DNA of 7,766 nt from an uncultured Bacteroidales bacterium (lineage in GTDB: Bacteria > Bacteroidota > Bacteroidia > Bacteroidales > UBA932): NCBI GenBank assembly GCA_946405485.1, contig CAMJHJ010000111.1, positions 1 through 7,766 of the forward strand. Direction: 5' to 3'. Position 1 is the stretch's first letter, and every line of letters begins with the position of its first letter. Positions 6,604 through 7,766 of this stretch are shown here, one piece after another. The notes under the pieces were generated by a model. That model did no database searches. It saw only the letters and a list, made by a program, of their open reading frames with translations, and was not told the DNA's origin. The position numbers and the translations under genes were made by a program.

Positions 6604-7386
6604 TTATTTAAGTTTGAACACGTATGTTATCGTACCTTGCTGCATTGCGGGCGCGTCCATTTTCTGTTTGAAACGCGTATTCATCGCGGCGTTGCGGGCC
6701 GCCGCCCAGAGGTTCTTGTCCGTGACGGTCGTGCCATCGGCGCCTGCCTGCGCTCGGACCACTTTCCCATAATTGTCCACCCAGATCGTCACGACCACGG
6801 TGCCGCTCTCCTGCACGTTATAGCTGGGGCGGGGAAGGGAGCCTTCGGTACCGCGGCCCTCCAGGTGCGCGTTGGCGACACCTTCCGTCTTGCCGGCGTC
6901 GGTGTTGCCGCCGGGCTGTCCCGCCTTGAAGGTCGCGCCGGCTTCACGTGCACCGTGCGGCGCGGTCAGGCTCGTGTCTTTGCGCGACATGCCGGGGAAG
7001 GAGGCACGCGGGTCGAGTGCCTGCTCCTGCTCCACCGCCGGCGTCTCCACATCTCCGTGACTGTCGGGTTTCGTGGCCGGGGTCAGGTTGTTTTTCGCGG
7101 TCGTCTGATAGGGCGATTCGCTGCGCTGGACCAGCTCGACGGGTTTCGTGCGGTCAATCTCTTCCGTCTCCGGCTGGATGCCGCGGAAATGCTGCTTGAA
7201 CTGCTCTTCCGGCTGCTCCGAGAAATCCAGGAGGAAAGTCGTCTCCGGCGGCGGGGGATAGAGGTATTTAAAGCCCGTAAAGACGCAAAGAACACACGCG
7301 AGGACGTGGATCGTCACCGCCAGGGCGATGCCAATCACGGACGAGGCGCGTTCGCGCTGTTGTCTTTCGCGGAGATATTCTTTCAT
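6604..7386 (-). CDS. tonB: TonB-family energy transducer
   Basis: The 260-residue protein carries energy from the proton-driven ExbB/ExbD motor to outer-membrane TonB-dependent receptors. A basic cytoplasmic N-terminus (1-16) is followed by one membrane helix (about 17-38) and a short proline cluster PPPP (44-47). A hydrophilic periplasmic linker runs from about 50 to 188. The C-terminal TonB/TolA-like fold (about 189-260) shows SGTVVVTIWVDNYGKVVRA (194-212), AAARNAAMNTRF (228-239) and the closing strand GTITYVFKLK. The proline-rich spacer is much less Pro/Lys-regular than in E. coli TonB, which is usual in Bacteroidota. It begins 12 nt after the exbD stop, consistent with an exbB-exbD-tonB cluster. 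A TolA-like role with a TolQ/TolR pair is the alternative, since the two families are hard to separate by sequence here. Confidence 0.85.
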   Translation of the reverse strand: MKEYLRERQQRERASSVIGIALAVTIHVLACVLCVFTGFKYLYPPPPETTFLLDFSEQPEEQFKQHFRGIQPETEEIDRTKPVELVQRSESPYQTTAKNNLTPATKPDSHGDVETPAVEQEQALDPRASFPGMSRKDTSLTAPHGAREAGATFKAGQPGGNTDAGKTEGVANAHLEGRGTEGSLPRPSYNVQESGTVVVTIWVDNYGKVVRAQAGADGTTVTDKNLWAAARNAAMNTRFKQKMDAPAMQQGTITYVFKLK

Positions 7387-7398
7387 CGTAACTCAGTC

Positions 7399-7766
7399 TT
7401 ATTCGGGTTGGGTCGCCAGGATGACCTTGTAGTGGTTGCGCTTGGCGATGTTCATGATGCCCACCACTTCCTTGATGGGGACGGATTCGTCGGAATAGAT
7501 GGAGAACGTGGGGTCTTCCTCTGTCTGGAGGAGCTCCACGAGACCGTCCTCGACCGCCTCATAGCTGAGGGGCGCCTCGTCTCCGTTGATGTGGTAGGTA
7601 TAGCGGTCGTCTCCCCAGTCTTTGATCGAAACGCTGACGGTCGCCTTGGCGTTCACCTGCCCGGTGCTTTTCGGGAGCAGGAGCTTGAGCGCGTTGGGAT
7701 TGACCAGCGTCGAGGTCACCAGGAAGAAGATGAGCAGCAGGAACACGATGTCCGTCATCGAGGACA
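7399..7766 (-). CDS. exbD: ExbD/TolR-family biopolymer transporter (5' end beyond window)
   Basis: The visible 121 residues start inside the gene: two serine codons precede the first internal ATG, giving SSMTDIVFLLLIFFLVTS, which is the ExbD/TolR transmembrane helix and not an N-terminus. The Asp in MTDIV sits where ExbD Asp25 carries protons through the motor. The rest is the periplasmic domain, with LKLLLPKSTGQ after the helix and a C-terminal alpha/beta region (PTFSIYSDESVPIKEVVGIM, then HYKVILATQPE). About 15-20 N-terminal residues are probably missing at the right edge. The family forms a proton-driven stator complex with ExbB (TolQ in the Tol system), expected just outside the window. 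The gap to tonB is 12 nt. Confidence 0.92.
   Translation of the reverse strand, partial: SSMTDIVFLLLIFFLVTSTLVNPNALKLLLPKSTGQVNAKATVSVSIKDWGDDRYTYHINGDEAPLSYEAVEDGLVELLQTEEDPTFSIYSDESVPIKEVVGIMNIAKRNHYKVILATQPE

Noticed and set aside
7399..7758. Complete 119-residue protein starting at the ATG at 7758
   Set aside because: That ATG is the Met inside the conserved ExbD helix (SSMTDIVF); the frame continues open to the window edge, so the true start lies outside.

Overview
The window looks like a chromosomal stretch from a GC-rich Bacteroidota, most likely an uncultured gut-type Bacteroidales or an Alistipes-like lineage. Four things point that way. The topoisomerase IV A subunit is of the Bacteroidota type (HPHGDASI quinolone pocket, PDFPTGG, no GyrA box). 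An ExbD is followed by a Bacteroidota-style TonB. The rRNA pseudouridine synthase has a long low-complexity N-terminus. The genes show no obvious Shine-Dalgarno sequences. The lineage below phylum is inference.

Essentially all coding sequence is on the minus strand and reads right to left as one tightly packed array: exbD (cut by the right edge), tonB, an RluB-type pseudouridine synthase, era, parC, and a GH30 glycoside hydrolase lipoprotein. The gaps are 12 nt, 37 nt, an 8-nt overlap, 8 nt and 7 nt. This spacing suggests a single transcription unit with no room for internal terminators. The only spacer over 12 nt, tonB-rluB, is AT-rich and holds a 10-bp palindrome.

By function, exbD-tonB belongs to the inner-membrane motor that energises outer-membrane transport. 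RluB and Era act on rRNA and ribosome assembly. ParC is the DNA-cleaving subunit of topoisomerase IV; its partner ParE is not in the window. The GH30 enzyme is an exported sugar hydrolase and an odd passenger at the end of a housekeeping operon. At the far left the last 15 codons of a probable plus-strand gene converge on the GH30 gene, and a small inverted repeat covers that gene's stop codon.

I found no RNA genes, insertion sequences, CRISPR arrays or clear new defence or mobile system. The most unusual structure is the Arg/Tyr/Gly-rich repeat tract in the pseudouridine synthase: two tandem 54-residue units that stay similar as protein although their codons have diverged. Next come a ParC that lacks both residues that normally anchor quinolones, and its acidic tail ending in a peptide resembling a sliding-clamp-binding motif.
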